A stretch of 64,000 bases of DNA from Leptolinea sp. UBA5203 (GCA_002412765.1 DHVR01000005.1:1-64000); one strand, 5' to 3'; positions 9,147 to 17,389 are shown, counted from the first letter of the stretch. Program-made: numbers and translations. The notes: generated from the sequence alone by a model not told the origin.

Positions 9147-9827
9147 ATGGAAATCGATATTCAATTTCGGCCATCTTATTCATTAGCAATCGTAAAATTG
9201 GCTCCCAATGAGCGGATTCGCGCGGATTCAGGATCCATGGTCAGTCATTCAGAAAATGTGGAAATAGAAACCAAAGCGGAAGGTGGTTTATTAAAATCAT
9301 TAGGACGTTCATTCTTGGGCGGCGAATCCTTCTTCCAGAACTTCTGGAAAGCCGGATCTCAGGGAGGAGAAGTTGCACTTGCCCCTGACTTGCCAGGGGA
9401 TGTGGTCATGATTCAGATGACGGGTCAGACCTTAATGATTCAATCCGGTTCTTATCTGGCTTCAGAAGCTGGTATTGAACTTAACAGCAAATTCAGCAGC
9501 AAAGCCTTTAAAGCCGGTGAAGGTGTCTCCATGTTGGAAGCCACCGGCAATGGAAAACTTCTGGTGTCTTCTTATGGTGCGATTTTTGAAAAAACATTGG
9601 CACCAGGGGAAAAATACACTGTCGATTCATCCCATTTAGTGGCTTTTGATGCCAGTATGGATGTGCAGGCTAAAGCTGTTGGTGGACTTAAATCCACACT
9701 GCTTTCTGGTGAAGGATTGGTTGTGCAATTAACTGGCGCGGGGCGAATTTATATTCAAACCCGCTCCCCTCAGGCCTTGATCAATTGGATCATTCCTCAG
9801 GTTCCGACCTCCACGACAACAAATTAA
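9147..9827 (+). CDS. AIM24 / TIGR00266 family protein, 226 aa
   Basis: The ATG at 9147 follows GAGGCGAGGAG with good spacing; an upstream in-frame codon would lie inside the hairpin, so the shorter start is chosen. The sequence has the hallmark order of the AIM24 family: an early GSMVSHSENVEIETKAEGG block, a GLLKSLGRSFLGGESFF block, a glycine-rich beta repeat (LLVSSYGAIFEKTLAPG), and a final GLVVQLTGAGRIYIQTR strand. Length is normal for the family. Members form double-psi or beta-helix-like assemblies of unknown biochemical role in bacteria; the mitochondrial namesake helps organise inner membranes. Its place next to three membrane proteins fits a membrane-associated role, but that is inference. 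Confidence 0.9.
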   Translation: MEIDIQFRPSYSLAIVKLAPNERIRADSGSMVSHSENVEIETKAEGGLLKSLGRSFLGGESFFQNFWKAGSQGGEVALAPDLPGDVVMIQMTGQTLMIQSGSYLASEAGIELNSKFSSKAFKAGEGVSMLEATGNGKLLVSSYGAIFEKTLAPGEKYTVDSSHLVAFDASMDVQAKAVGGLKSTLLSGEGLVVQLTGAGRIYIQTRSPQALINWIIPQVPTSTTTN

Positions 9828-9840
9828 AGATTATCCATTT

Positions 9841-9889
9841 ACTAAAAGGGACAGGGCCAAGTTTTCTTTAGGTGCTGTCCCTTTTTAGT
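9841..9889. terminator. Bidirectional intrinsic terminator
   Basis: ACTAAAAGGGACAG and CTGTCCCTTTTTAGT are complementary across a short loop, with T-runs on both strands. It closes the plus-strand membrane/AIM24 unit. On the minus strand it overlaps the end of the LuxR remnant. Confidence 0.8.
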
Positions 9890-10034
9890 TTGTGATGGGG
9901 GGATCTACTTCGAAGGAGGCGAATTCTTTTCGACTGTCGAACAAGGCAGCTGCCTGTGTGAAGTTGGTAAGGTGCAGCTTGCCTAATATGGAGCCTACAT
10001 ATTTGGCCACGTTTTTCTCTGCGGGTTTGAGTGC
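9885..10034 (-). pseudogene. Remnant of a NarL/LuxR-type DNA-binding domain
   Basis: A minus-strand open stretch without a start, bounded upstream by TAA at 10035-10037, encodes AEKNVAKYVGSILGKLHLTN followed by FTQAA. This is the second half of a LuxR-type helix-turn-helix (recognition helix plus the ...KLHLTNRTQAA tail typical of response regulators). It ends with an unrelated 20-residue tail. The receiver domain and the first helices are missing, so it is a broken 3' fragment. From here to 10275 no other gene is visible. Confidence 0.65.
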
Positions 10035-10275
10035 TTAATGCAATGGTTGCTAATATCCAACTATACAACGGTTGAAGCAATCAGTGGCTTTTGTTGAGTG
10101 CATTTCAGTGGAAAGTATCAGGATTAGGAAGAAATTAAAAAGAATATTGTTTCTATCCATTCTACTAACACTAGGGGGTTGGTCGGATTCCGATATCATT
10201 ATTATTGTCGAAATCCTGTCATGATGTTATGGCGTCAATCGATAGCTGCATTGTAATCCAGATTGAGAAGAATGT

Positions 10276-11487
10276 TTATTTACACCCCTCTTTTATCCGC
10301 TGAATCATCTCAAAACACATCCGGGAATGGTGGTATGGACATTCCCATGGACCCACTTTGTGATGGGTGAGAATCGGTGTTCCATTTTCTTTGAGCACCT
10401 TAAACCAATCTCCATTTTGGCGATCTACAAAGTGGTTCTGGATATAGTTCCAAACCTGCCTGGATGCCTTTTCGAAGCGGATATCACCCGAAAGTTGATA
10501 GGCATTATAGAAGCCGACTACAGCTTCAGCATGAGCCCACCATTCGCGTGTTAAAACCAGCGGGCCTTTCAAATCAGCCTCGTATAAAATGCTTCCATCA
10601 GAGCCAAGTGCCTGATCCATCACGACTTTTGCTAATTGAATTCCAACAGCCTGTGTTTGGCTCAATAACTCTGGGTTGCCGAGACACTCGGCGGTCTCTA
10701 CCAGGAGCCAACTCGTTTCAATATCATGTCCGTAAGAGATATGATCCGAAAGGGATTTCCAGCTATCATCAAAGAATAATCGTTGATGTCCTGTGCTTGG
10801 ATCAATCACCTGGTTTAGGAAAATCTGGACCAGAGACTCAAGTCTTTGATTCAATTGTTCATTCGCCCATATTTTTGCCAAAGAGGAATAAGCTTCCATC
10901 AGGTGTAGCAAGGTATTCATGGATTTTGATGAGTTGATGTCCTTGGTACTCAAGCGCATATCATCCAGATTGGCCCAATCACGGGCGCGGCATTCAATAT
11001 AACCGCCATGGATTGGGTCGTGAGTATGTTGTTCAATTAAGGCAAACAAATTTTGTGCAAGCGCCAGGCTTTTTGGATTTTGTCTGGCTTGATAGTATGC
11101 GGACAGGCCATAGATCGAAAAGACTTGCGCATAGGTGTGTTTTCGGTCCGTTATCGGTTGTCCATTGAGATCAAGTGACCAATACATCCCCTGGTATTGT
11201 TGATCCCAAAACCGGGTGGAAAGATAATCAAATGCCCAATCCGCAACTTGTAGATAGGATGGATCTGAATAAATTCGCGCAGCGGTTGAGAACGTCCAAA
11301 GGATTCGGCCACAGAGTACTGCACTGCGTTCCACTTGATTGCAGGGCTGTTGTTTATTGGTGACCGCACCGAAAAAACCCTTATTTTCACGATCCAGGGT
11401 GTGATTCATCCAGAAGGGAAGGATGTTCTCCCTCAATTCCGCTTCAAATTGTCTTGCTAGTTCATCTTCTATGTGTGGTCGCTGCAT
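10276..11487 (-). CDS. Cellobiose 2-epimerase (AGE family), 403 aa
   Basis: The protein belongs to the N-acylglucosamine/cellobiose 2-epimerase (alpha/alpha)6-barrel family. Visible family signatures are KHTYAQVFSIYGLSAYYQ (about 115-133), the histidine-containing ISYGHDIETSWLLVETAE (about 246-263) and the C-terminal GPWECPYHHSRMCFEMIQRI. The 400-residue length is typical. Cellobiose 2-epimerases convert the reducing-end glucose of beta-1,4-disaccharides to mannose and back; with mannobiose the product is mannosyl-glucose. It lies 56 bases downstream of the GH130 phosphorylase on the same strand, the pairing known from bacterial mannan catabolism in which the epimerised disaccharide is phosphorolysed. 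Both are presumed cytoplasmic, as no signal peptide is visible. Assignment within the family (cellobiose versus GlcNAc epimerase) rests mainly on this context. Confidence 0.85.
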   Translation of the reverse strand: MQRPHIEDELARQFEAELRENILPFWMNHTLDRENKGFFGAVTNKQQPCNQVERSAVLCGRILWTFSTAARIYSDPSYLQVADWAFDYLSTRFWDQQYQGMYWSLDLNGQPITDRKHTYAQVFSIYGLSAYYQARQNPKSLALAQNLFALIEQHTHDPIHGGYIECRARDWANLDDMRLSTKDINSSKSMNTLLHLMEAYSSLAKIWANEQLNQRLESLVQIFLNQVIDPSTGHQRLFFDDSWKSLSDHISYGHDIETSWLLVETAECLGNPELLSQTQAVGIQLAKVVMDQALGSDGSILYEADLKGPLVLTREWWAHAEAVVGFYNAYQLSGDIRFEKASRQVWNYIQNHFVDRQNGDWFKVLKENGTPILTHHKVGPWECPYHHSRMCFEMIQRIKEGCK

Positions 11488-11543
11488 TTTCTTTTATCTT
11501 GTCCTAATTCAAAATGAAATTCGGATGATTCTTGAACCAATAG

Positions 11544-12524
11544 TTATAAACTGGAATTAGTTTTAAGATAAACCAAAACCTCATCCAGGCGGGTAAATGC
11601 TAGTGCAGTCACTGTATCTCCCCCGCCATAATAAATCGCGATCCGGTCAGTATCTGGATCGTGTAGTGCTGCACAGGGGAACACAACATTTGGAACATCA
11701 CCGATACATTCATACACGGTTTGTGGGGATAATAGATAAGGCGCTGTTCGATAAATTACCTTCCAGGGTTTTTCGAGGTCTAATAATGCGGCCCCAAAAC
11801 TATAGACAAACCCATTGCAGGAGGTAAGTACACCGTGGTAAAACAATAACCAACCTTCCGGTGTTTCAATGGGAATGGGTCCGGCGCCGATTTTTGTACT
11901 TTGCCAACCCGAGGTGGGGGCCATCACCCAGCGATGCTCTCCCCAATGGATGAGATCAGGACTTTGGCTGATGAAAATATCTCCAAAGGTTGTATGTCCG
12001 TTATCCGAAGGACGGCTGAGCATGATATACTTGCCATTTATTTTTCGCGGAAATAAAACCCCGTTGCGGTTGTAGGGTAACAAGGCGTTTTCCAGAAAAT
12101 GAAATTTTACAAAATCAAAGGTGTATCCAAGGCCAATGGTAGGGCCGTGCATGCCATTGCACCAGGTGATATAGTATCGGTCTTCCAGCCAGACCACCCG
12201 TGGATCGTAACAATATTCAGAGAATGCTATATCAGAATTGCCATAGATCCATTCAATTGGATTGGGTTCTAATTGCCAATGGACCCCGTCTTTGCTATGC
12301 CCGGCATGGATATTCATATGACGTGTGCGGCTGTCACAGCGGAATACGCCTGCAAAACCCCTTTGGTATGGCACCACTGCACTGTTAAAAATACTGTTAG
12401 AGGTGGGTAAAAGATCGCGTGGAATGATTGGGTTTCCACTATAACGCCAGATTACATCCCTGTTTTTGGCGGGTCGGTCTTCCCAGGGAATGTTCGGAAG
12501 TGATGTAGTATTAGGTATTGTCAT
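11544..12524 (-). CDS. GH130 family beta-mannoside phosphorylase, 326 aa
   Basis: A five-bladed beta-propeller enzyme of glycoside hydrolase family 130. Recognisable features are the N-terminal GNPIIPRDLLPTSNSIFNSA, the FRCDSRTRHMNIHAGHSKDG strand, and the YDPRVVWLEDRYYITWCNG block with the conserved Asp. Also present are SRPSDNGHTTFGDIF and the phosphate-site-like KIGAGPIPIETPEGWLLFYHG. Characterised members phosphorolyse beta-1,4-mannosyl-glucose or beta-mannooligosaccharides, releasing mannose 1-phosphate. Together with the downstream epimerase it would feed mannobiose into glycolysis without hydrolysis. The exact acceptor (glucose, mannose or N-glycan GlcNAc) cannot be decided from sequence reading alone. 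No signal peptide is visible, so it is presumed cytoplasmic. It is the middle gene of a three-gene minus-strand set. Confidence 0.88.
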   Translation of the reverse strand: MTIPNTTSLPNIPWEDRPAKNRDVIWRYSGNPIIPRDLLPTSNSIFNSAVVPYQRGFAGVFRCDSRTRHMNIHAGHSKDGVHWQLEPNPIEWIYGNSDIAFSEYCYDPRVVWLEDRYYITWCNGMHGPTIGLGYTFDFVKFHFLENALLPYNRNGVLFPRKINGKYIMLSRPSDNGHTTFGDIFISQSPDLIHWGEHRWVMAPTSGWQSTKIGAGPIPIETPEGWLLFYHGVLTSCNGFVYSFGAALLDLEKPWKVIYRTAPYLLSPQTVYECIGDVPNVVFPCAALHDPDTDRIAIYYGGGDTVTALAFTRLDEVLVYLKTNSSL

Positions 12525-12633
12525 GGATTAGTTACCTTTTTCGGGTCCTGATTATGTGCTGATTAACGATATTGTGAACAATCCGAAGGGATGATTCGTC
12601 AGGGTCATGTATTGAATTGTTTCAGCACTGCAT

Positions 12634-13605
12634 TCAGTTCAGAAAAAATTGCATGATTTGATCATTCAGTCCGGGCAGGCCTTCATGGGAAAAATCTGGA
12701 AAAACCACCATGGATTTGGGTGAACTAATTTTATTATAGGCAGCAAATTGACTGGATGGCGGACAGATGGTATCCATCAATCCGATGCCCCAAAGCACTT
12801 CTGAACGGATACGGGATGCAAGATGCTGGATATCAATATATCCCAATTGTTCAAAAATTGCGTCCTCGCGCTTGTGCTGAGGATCAAAGCGGCGGAAATA
12901 CTCCTTTAGTTCCAGATATGCGTCTTTCGCATAATCCATATTCCAAACGCGTTTGTATTCACTGAGGAAAGGATAGACCGGTGCTGCACGTTTTATTCGC
13001 GGTTCCAGGGCTGCACAGGCAACGGTCAATGCGCCACCCTGGCTCCAGCCTGTGGCATACACCCGGGCTGAATCCACTTCCGGCATCCCCATGATGATCT
13101 TCGCCAATTGAGCTGTATCCAGAAAGATTTGCCGGTAAAGGAGTTTCTCGGGATGACCGGATAACGCATCCTCCAGGCCGCGGATGATATGCCCATGCAA
13201 AGTGTTACCTTGTACACTGCCTCGGTCTTCAGAGTCTCCTCCCTGACCGCGGCAGTCCATAGCGGCCACAACAAATCCCTGGGCTACATAAGCCAGTTTT
13301 TCGGACCAATCGCCGGAGTCACAGGCATAGCCATGGAAGAATAAAATGGCAGGGCAGGGGGAAGAAATATGTTTAGGACGCAAAAATTTGGCGTGTATAC
13401 GTGAGCCATTCATTCCTGTGAAATAGAGGTGCATACATTCAACACCCGGAACCTGGAAATCGGCCGGGATCAATTCTACTTGGGGTTGGATGGAGTGCAT
13501 TTCTGCCAGACTTTTATCCCAGAAGGAGTCAAAATCGGCGGGGCGCGGATTAATACCTTGGTAGGTGTGTAACTGCTCAAATGGCATATCAAATGTTAAT
13601 GGCAT
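12634..13605 (-). CDS. CE7 family acetyl(xylan) esterase / cephalosporin-C deacetylase-like, 323 aa
   Basis: The start chosen is the ATG at 13605, preceded by GGAAGG; upstream in-frame codons lack a binding site. An alpha/beta-hydrolase of carbohydrate esterase family 7: N-terminal MPLTFDMPFEQLHTYQG and the FDSFWDKSLAEM motif, the oxyanion region FFHGYACDSGDW, and the RGQGGDSEDRG loop. The nucleophile motif is GWSQGGALTVACAAL (Ser about 184), with Asp in GLMDTICPPS and His in FSHEGLPG. The length is typical of this family. CE7 enzymes remove acetyl groups from short oligosaccharides inside the cell. Placed at the head of the mannoside operon, it may deacetylate mannooligosaccharides before the epimerase and phosphorylase act; that coupling is inference. 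Confidence 0.88.
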   Translation of the reverse strand: MPLTFDMPFEQLHTYQGINPRPADFDSFWDKSLAEMHSIQPQVELIPADFQVPGVECMHLYFTGMNGSRIHAKFLRPKHISSPCPAILFFHGYACDSGDWSEKLAYVAQGFVVAAMDCRGQGGDSEDRGSVQGNTLHGHIIRGLEDALSGHPEKLLYRQIFLDTAQLAKIIMGMPEVDSARVYATGWSQGGALTVACAALEPRIKRAAPVYPFLSEYKRVWNMDYAKDAYLELKEYFRRFDPQHKREDAIFEQLGYIDIQHLASRIRSEVLWGIGLMDTICPPSSQFAAYNKISSPKSMVVFPDFSHEGLPGLNDQIMQFFLN

Positions 13606-13781
13606 GGTTATTTTCCTTCCAAAAATTACACTGGCGGATGAAAAATCAAAATAACTACAAACAGTATGTTCTATTTGATCTGGGTGAGATGATGGGATCC
13701 GAGGCAATGCCGAAAAATCATGCCATCACCATCTATCTCAATCTACTGGTTAATATTTTACAGACTGATTTGCCTACCAAA

Positions 13782-13809
13782 AAGGCGCACTTGAATTCAA
13801 GTACGCCTT
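13782..13809 (-). terminator. Intrinsic terminator, minus strand
   Basis: On the minus strand AAGGCGTACTTGAATTCAAGTGCGCCTT folds into a long near-perfect hairpin and is followed by a short T-run. It lies 78 bases downstream of the small lysine-rich gene and upstream of the CE7 gene, separating the two transcription units. Confidence 0.65.
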
Positions 13810-13886
13810 GGTATTCATAGGCTCATTTGCCGGTTCATTTCCTTGAAAATGCCGACAGAAACTTTTTTCCTTACGGAGAACGACTC

Positions 13887-14000
13887 CTAAGGTTTTTTAG
13901 CTGGCAGTTTTGCTTTTTGTTGTTCTTGCTTCTTCCCTTGCTTTTCTTGTTTTTGCTTGTCAGCTTTATTTTTGTCCTTCTTGCTACCTTTTTCTCCCAT
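13887..14000 (-). CDS. Lysine/glutamine-rich small protein, 37 aa
   Basis: AAAAGGAGACGTACG immediately precedes an ATG at 14000 on the minus strand, an excellent ribosome-binding site. The 37-codon product starts MGEKGSKKDKNKADKQ and ends KLPAKKP. It is almost entirely Lys, Gln, Glu, Ala and Asp, so it is highly basic and probably disordered or a single helix. It has its own terminator at 13782-13809. Very small lysine-rich proteins beginning MGEKGSKKDK occur in many environmental bacteria, to my knowledge without known function. Nucleic-acid binding is possible but unproven. The gene is below the usual length cut-off, and the longer open frame on the other strand here is its shadow. Confidence 0.7.
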   Translation of the reverse strand: MGEKGSKKDKNKADKQKQEKQGKKQEQQKAKLPAKKP

Positions 14001-14191
14001 CGTACGTCTCCTTTTAGGGGGTATGCCTGGTCAGGTGGAAAATGCGAGCCAGGTATTGCATCAGTTTATATGATTATAGCTGTTTTAAAAAAAAAGTTAA
14101 TGAAAACAGGTTGAGTTTTAATCCCAAATTAGTTACAAGTTTACTGGAAAAGCTATTTTATTATTTTCTTAAAATGATATGCTTGGTTATG

Positions 14192-14840
14192 TTATTCGAC
14201 AATGATTTTGTAAGGCGTTTTTACATGACCTTGAAACAGTTTTCCATTTAGTTGATCATTTCCTTCGCGGGCTGCTGCAGCAATAGATAATTGATACGTT
14301 CCTGGCGCAAGTTCTGAAGTATCCAGACTCATGAAAAATCGACTATTCAGTGCATTGTTTGAGCTATAGACATAGCTATTCTCTTTGCTTCGCAAAATGA
14401 AGAATGCACGCCCAAGGAAATAGGATTGCCCATTTATCAAGAATCTTCCGTCCACAACCAGGCGCTTACCTTCCATCACCTTGCGATCAAAGATGACTTC
14501 CAGGTTCTTTGTGTAAAGTGGGGGCGCTGATATCAAATCTGTAGTTGGACAGGTATAACTCTTGCCCAATCGTTCACCATGAATCTCACCTAACCCATAC
14601 TCAAAACTCGCAGGGGAGTAAAGCGGTATACGTTCAACCTGATAGGTTTCAGCTGAAACTGAATAATTATTATCCAATACTGACACAGAAAAAATGACCT
14701 CACCCTTTTCATTGACTTCAATTACTTTTGAATTTACAACCAATTTACCTAATACCCCGTCTAAAATATCATCCACTGGGATATTATTTGCACGGAGCTG
14801 GCCGCCAAAGGTGATGATGCGGTTGCCAGTAAGAGGGAGA
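14192..14840 (-). pseudogene. C-terminal fragment of an arylsulfate sulfotransferase-like protein
   Basis: An open frame of about 215 codons has no credible start of its own; the only upstream ATG lies in foreign sequence from the inverted copy (MDADY). The first part, with GNRIITFGGQL, VLGKLVVNSKVIEVNEKGEV and AETYQVERIPLYS, resembles the C-terminal end of arylsulfotransferases (PF05935 family), where FGG is followed by a GKLxExDxxxxEV segment. About 110 residues of a beta-rich tail follow. The catalytic histidine region of the propeller is absent. I read it as the 3' end of a gene cut by the rearrangement at about 14841. Family assignment is from memory of the motif pattern. Confidence 0.5.
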
Positions 14841-14969
14841 TAATCGGCATCCATAGCACCGTCATCAATGACCGAGGCGCGCTAACTAACCAATGCCCCA
14901 ATGGCAACTACAACTGCGATGAGAATCGCGACTGCGTTTCCAGGAAGCGGTTCCAGATTCACTTTTCAA
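14841..14969 (-). pseudogene. 5' fragment of the 217-aa membrane protein gene, broken copy
   Basis: Minus-strand sequence matches bases 6692-6822: AATCTGGAACCGCTTCCTGG and GCATTGGTTAGTTAGCGCGC are the copies of the equivalent intact segments. Two single-base deletions shift the frame, and a TGG codon has become TAG. After the sequence GATGCCGATTA homology ceases and the arylsulfotransferase-like fragment begins, which marks the junction to within a few bases. Confidence 0.85.
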
Positions 14970-15072
14970 AACCAATTTTCATATTTGGATTCGCTAATAA
15001 ATGAGATATAACCCAAATAAAAAACGCCCAACCTCATCTTTTGACAGTGCATTTTAAAAGTGAGATTTGGCA

Positions 15073-15327
15073 TTATTTATCTCCTGCTGCAGAGGTAATG
15101 ATGATGTTGAATATCGCTGCACCTGCACCGATAATCAACCATAATATCATCCCGTTATAACCTTATATTCCGAATTTCCTAAATGTTTAATGCCCCAGAA
15201 AAATGGATAGATGGGGAAGATTATTCCAAGTAATCCGTGAAAAATACCTTTTTCAGAAAGAATCGGAAAAGCATCAAAACGCTTCCTAACCACCTAACAC
15301 ACCAAGAAAGCCAGACAAAGACTCCAT
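15073..15327 (-). pseudogene. Frameshifted copy of the 82-aa membrane protein gene
   Basis: Begins with the same AAAGGAGAAAAATT ribosome-binding region and ATGGAGTCT start as the intact gene at 6329. A one-base deletion after codon 11 creates an immediate TAG. Further single-base deletions occur near the KKGLFHG and YKVKNG positions. The C-terminal codons (GAGAA..FNIIITSAAGDK) remain readable in a shifted frame. Confidence 0.85.
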
Positions 15328-15655
15328 AATTTTTCTCCTTTGACTATAATTATGCTAACTTTTGGTTAATTACTCAATGTGGATTGCAGAAATTTTGCGT
15401 AAGTTTGAGTAAAAATAATAGTAACTGGACAGCTCCCATGTACCAAGCCCTTTTCTGGTGGGTGGGTTAAGGTTAATATTGACTATTTTGCAGGGTAGAA
15501 CTTGATTAGTTTTCGATTAATGGAAAATATGACTTATCATGAAGGTATCTAGTCCGGAGGATGCATCGCAACCTTCCCTGCTGCCCAATAGCAAACCTAA
15601 ATGGCTACTTGTAGATGGTTGAGTTTTAGAGAGTTTGACAATAGAACTCCCATGA

Positions 15656-16651
15656 CTATTTTGATTTAGAAATAAAAGGATAACCCATAATTTCTCTATC
15701 GGTTTCACTCATGGTAAATCTCGCACGCTGAGAAATCAAGATTTCATCACTGATTTGCCGATTTGCTCGGATCGCATCACCCAGCAGCCCCAGCATCAAT
15801 AGTATCAACCCCAACACCCCTAAAGTACCACCAATGGAAACAGATTGTACATGTCTGCCAATACCCGATTGTTCCGTAAAATAATAATAGAAAAACCGGC
15901 TTATCAGAATGACAAAAGATAATAAAAATGGAAGACTGATCATTGTAAAGGTGCTTAAGGGTTGGTAAAGCACATACGAACGGATAATCGTTTCAGCCTG
16001 GCGCCATATAAAATGAAGGATCCCCTTATGTAAACGGGATTCTCTGGTAGCTGCGTTGGTAATAATAGAGAAATGAGCAATTCTCATGCGCTCGTTGCCG
16101 GCCTGAATCAGCGTTTCAAGGGTATAGGAATAACTGCTGTAGACCTTTAATCGTAATGCCGCATAACGGGAATAGGCACGGAATCCACTGGCGGCATCCT
16201 GAACATCGGTTCTCGATATTTTACGCATCACCCATGTGCCAAGCACTTCCAGAACCTGTTTCAGTGGTGGAAAATATTGGTTGTGGGCAACCTGGCGATC
16301 ACCAATGGATATATCCGCTTTTTTCTCTATAATTGGTTGAATTAATTCGGGAATATACTTCCCGGGGTATTGATTATCCGCATCCGTATTCACAATAACA
16401 TCCGCGCCAAGGGCCAGTGAGGTTTGAATGCCGGTGATGAATGCCTTTGCCAGCCCCTGATTTGCAGGATGCCTGACCACGTAATCAGCGCCATTCTCCA
16501 ACCCTACCCGGACTGTTTCATCGGAGGAACCATCATCAATTAACAAAATCTTCACTTCATCAATGCCGGGGATTTGTTTTGGAATATCATGTAAGGTTTC
16601 TGGAATGGTCTTTTCTTCGTTATAACAAGGGATTTGAATAATTAATTTCAT
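15656..16651 (-). CDS. GT2 family glycosyltransferase with two C-terminal membrane helices, 331 aa
   Basis: N-terminal GT-A domain: IIQIPCYNEEKTI (about 4-16), VKILLIDDGSSDET, the acceptor-side NQGLAKAFITGI, and the DxD-type NTDADNQYPG (about 91-100). A short C-terminal part carries two hydrophobic helices (about 230-257 and 271-293) and then a basic tail. This plan is that of dolichyl/undecaprenyl-phosphate hexose transferases that load a sugar onto a lipid carrier, though here the donor is unknown. It diverges from a methyltransferase and a LAB_N-type protein, a partner seen with lipid-phosphate sugar transferases. It opens the surface-glycan region. The ATG start is preceded by GGAGAAGAAC. 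Confidence 0.88.
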   Translation of the reverse strand: MKLIIQIPCYNEEKTIPETLHDIPKQIPGIDEVKILLIDDGSSDETVRVGLENGADYVVRHPANQGLAKAFITGIQTSLALGADVIVNTDADNQYPGKYIPELIQPIIEKKADISIGDRQVAHNQYFPPLKQVLEVLGTWVMRKISRTDVQDAASGFRAYSRYAALRLKVYSSYSYTLETLIQAGNERMRIAHFSIITNAATRESRLHKGILHFIWRQAETIIRSYVLYQPLSTFTMISLPFLLSFVILISRFFYYYFTEQSGIGRHVQSVSIGGTLGVLGLILLMLGLLGDAIRANRQISDEILISQRARFTMSETDREIMGYPFISKSK

Positions 16652-16813
16652 TGTTCTTCTCCAACAAAATTACCGCTTACTAAAGAAATCATATCATACT
16701 CACATTAACAATCTTAAGTAATTGCTCAAATAAAAAATAGATTAAGGTAAATCTACACCAAGTAAAATTCTAAAATAGATTATATGTTAGAATTTCTATT
16801 AGAGGAAAATGTT

Positions 16814-17380
16814 ATGGGGAGTAAACTGATGAAAGACCAGAGTATAGAAGGAAAATTATCTCCTTTTCTTCAAAGACAAAGAATACAAAAAGCACTTCCA
16901 TATTTACATGGATCTATTCTAGATATTGGTTGTGGTAATGGTGCTCTTGCTGATCATTGCAACCCGAAAAATTACTTGGGATTTGATATTAGTGCTGAGG
17001 TTCTTCAGATTGCTACTAATTTGCATCCATTGTATACTTTCACTTCAGAACTTCCCACTGGCAAAGAATTTGATCGTATTATTATGCTAGCAGTTATTGA
17101 ACATATCACAGACCCGATTATGATTTTAACAAAATTGATGTTCTTGCTGAAAGATGATGGCAAAATAATCATCACAACTCCCTCTCCCAACTCAGATTGG
17201 ATTCATAGTCTGGGTAGTAAATTAAAATTATTCAGCCAGGAAGCACATGATCAGCACCAGGAATTATTCGACTATCCGAAGTTTTCCGCACTACTTGACA
17301 ATACGCCATTGGAAATTATTGAGCACAGAAAGTTTTTATTTTTATTAAACCAAATTTTTATACTGAAAAAAAAAGCATAG
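16814..17380 (+). CDS. Class I SAM-dependent methyltransferase, 188 aa
   Basis: The ATG at 16814 is favoured by AGAGGA upstream; an earlier in-frame ATG at 16784 has no binding site. Motif I is ILDIGCGNGALADHC (about 37-51). It is followed by YLGFDISAEVLQIA (acidic residue for the SAM ribose), the IIMLAVIEHITDP motif (post-I/II), and DDGKIIITTPSP. It is short for the family and lacks a C-terminal extension. Its low G+C matches the next two genes, which follow with gaps of about 10 bases and form a small operon. Substrate unknown; modification of a lipid-linked sugar or polyprenyl intermediate is suggested by context only. Confidence 0.85.
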   Translation: MGSKLMKDQSIEGKLSPFLQRQRIQKALPYLHGSILDIGCGNGALADHCNPKNYLGFDISAEVLQIATNLHPLYTFTSELPTGKEFDRIIMLAVIEHITDPIMILTKLMFLLKDDGKIIITTPSPNSDWIHSLGSKLKLFSQEAHDQHQELFDYPKFSALLDNTPLEIIEHRKFLFLLNQIFILKKKA

Positions 17381-17389
17381 GAATAGCTA

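Larger units (their letters stand above)
14841..15490. repeat. Inverted repeat, decayed arm (partner at 6174-6822)
   Basis: Read on the minus strand this reproduces in order the upstream flank, the 82-codon gene, the intergenic hairpin and the start of the 217-codon gene found at 6174-6822. It carries numerous substitutions and several one-base deletions. The remaining bases 15491-15655 show no gene I can support. Confidence 0.85.

Noticed and set aside
13827..14114. Plus-strand open frame of 95 codons
   Set aside because: It is the antisense shadow of the lysine-rich 37-codon gene; its Phe/Leu-rich product is simply the complement of AAG/AAA codons.
15517..15708. Minus-strand open frame of 63 codons
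   Set aside because: It overlaps the end of the GT2 gene in another frame and has no binding site or recognisable sequence.
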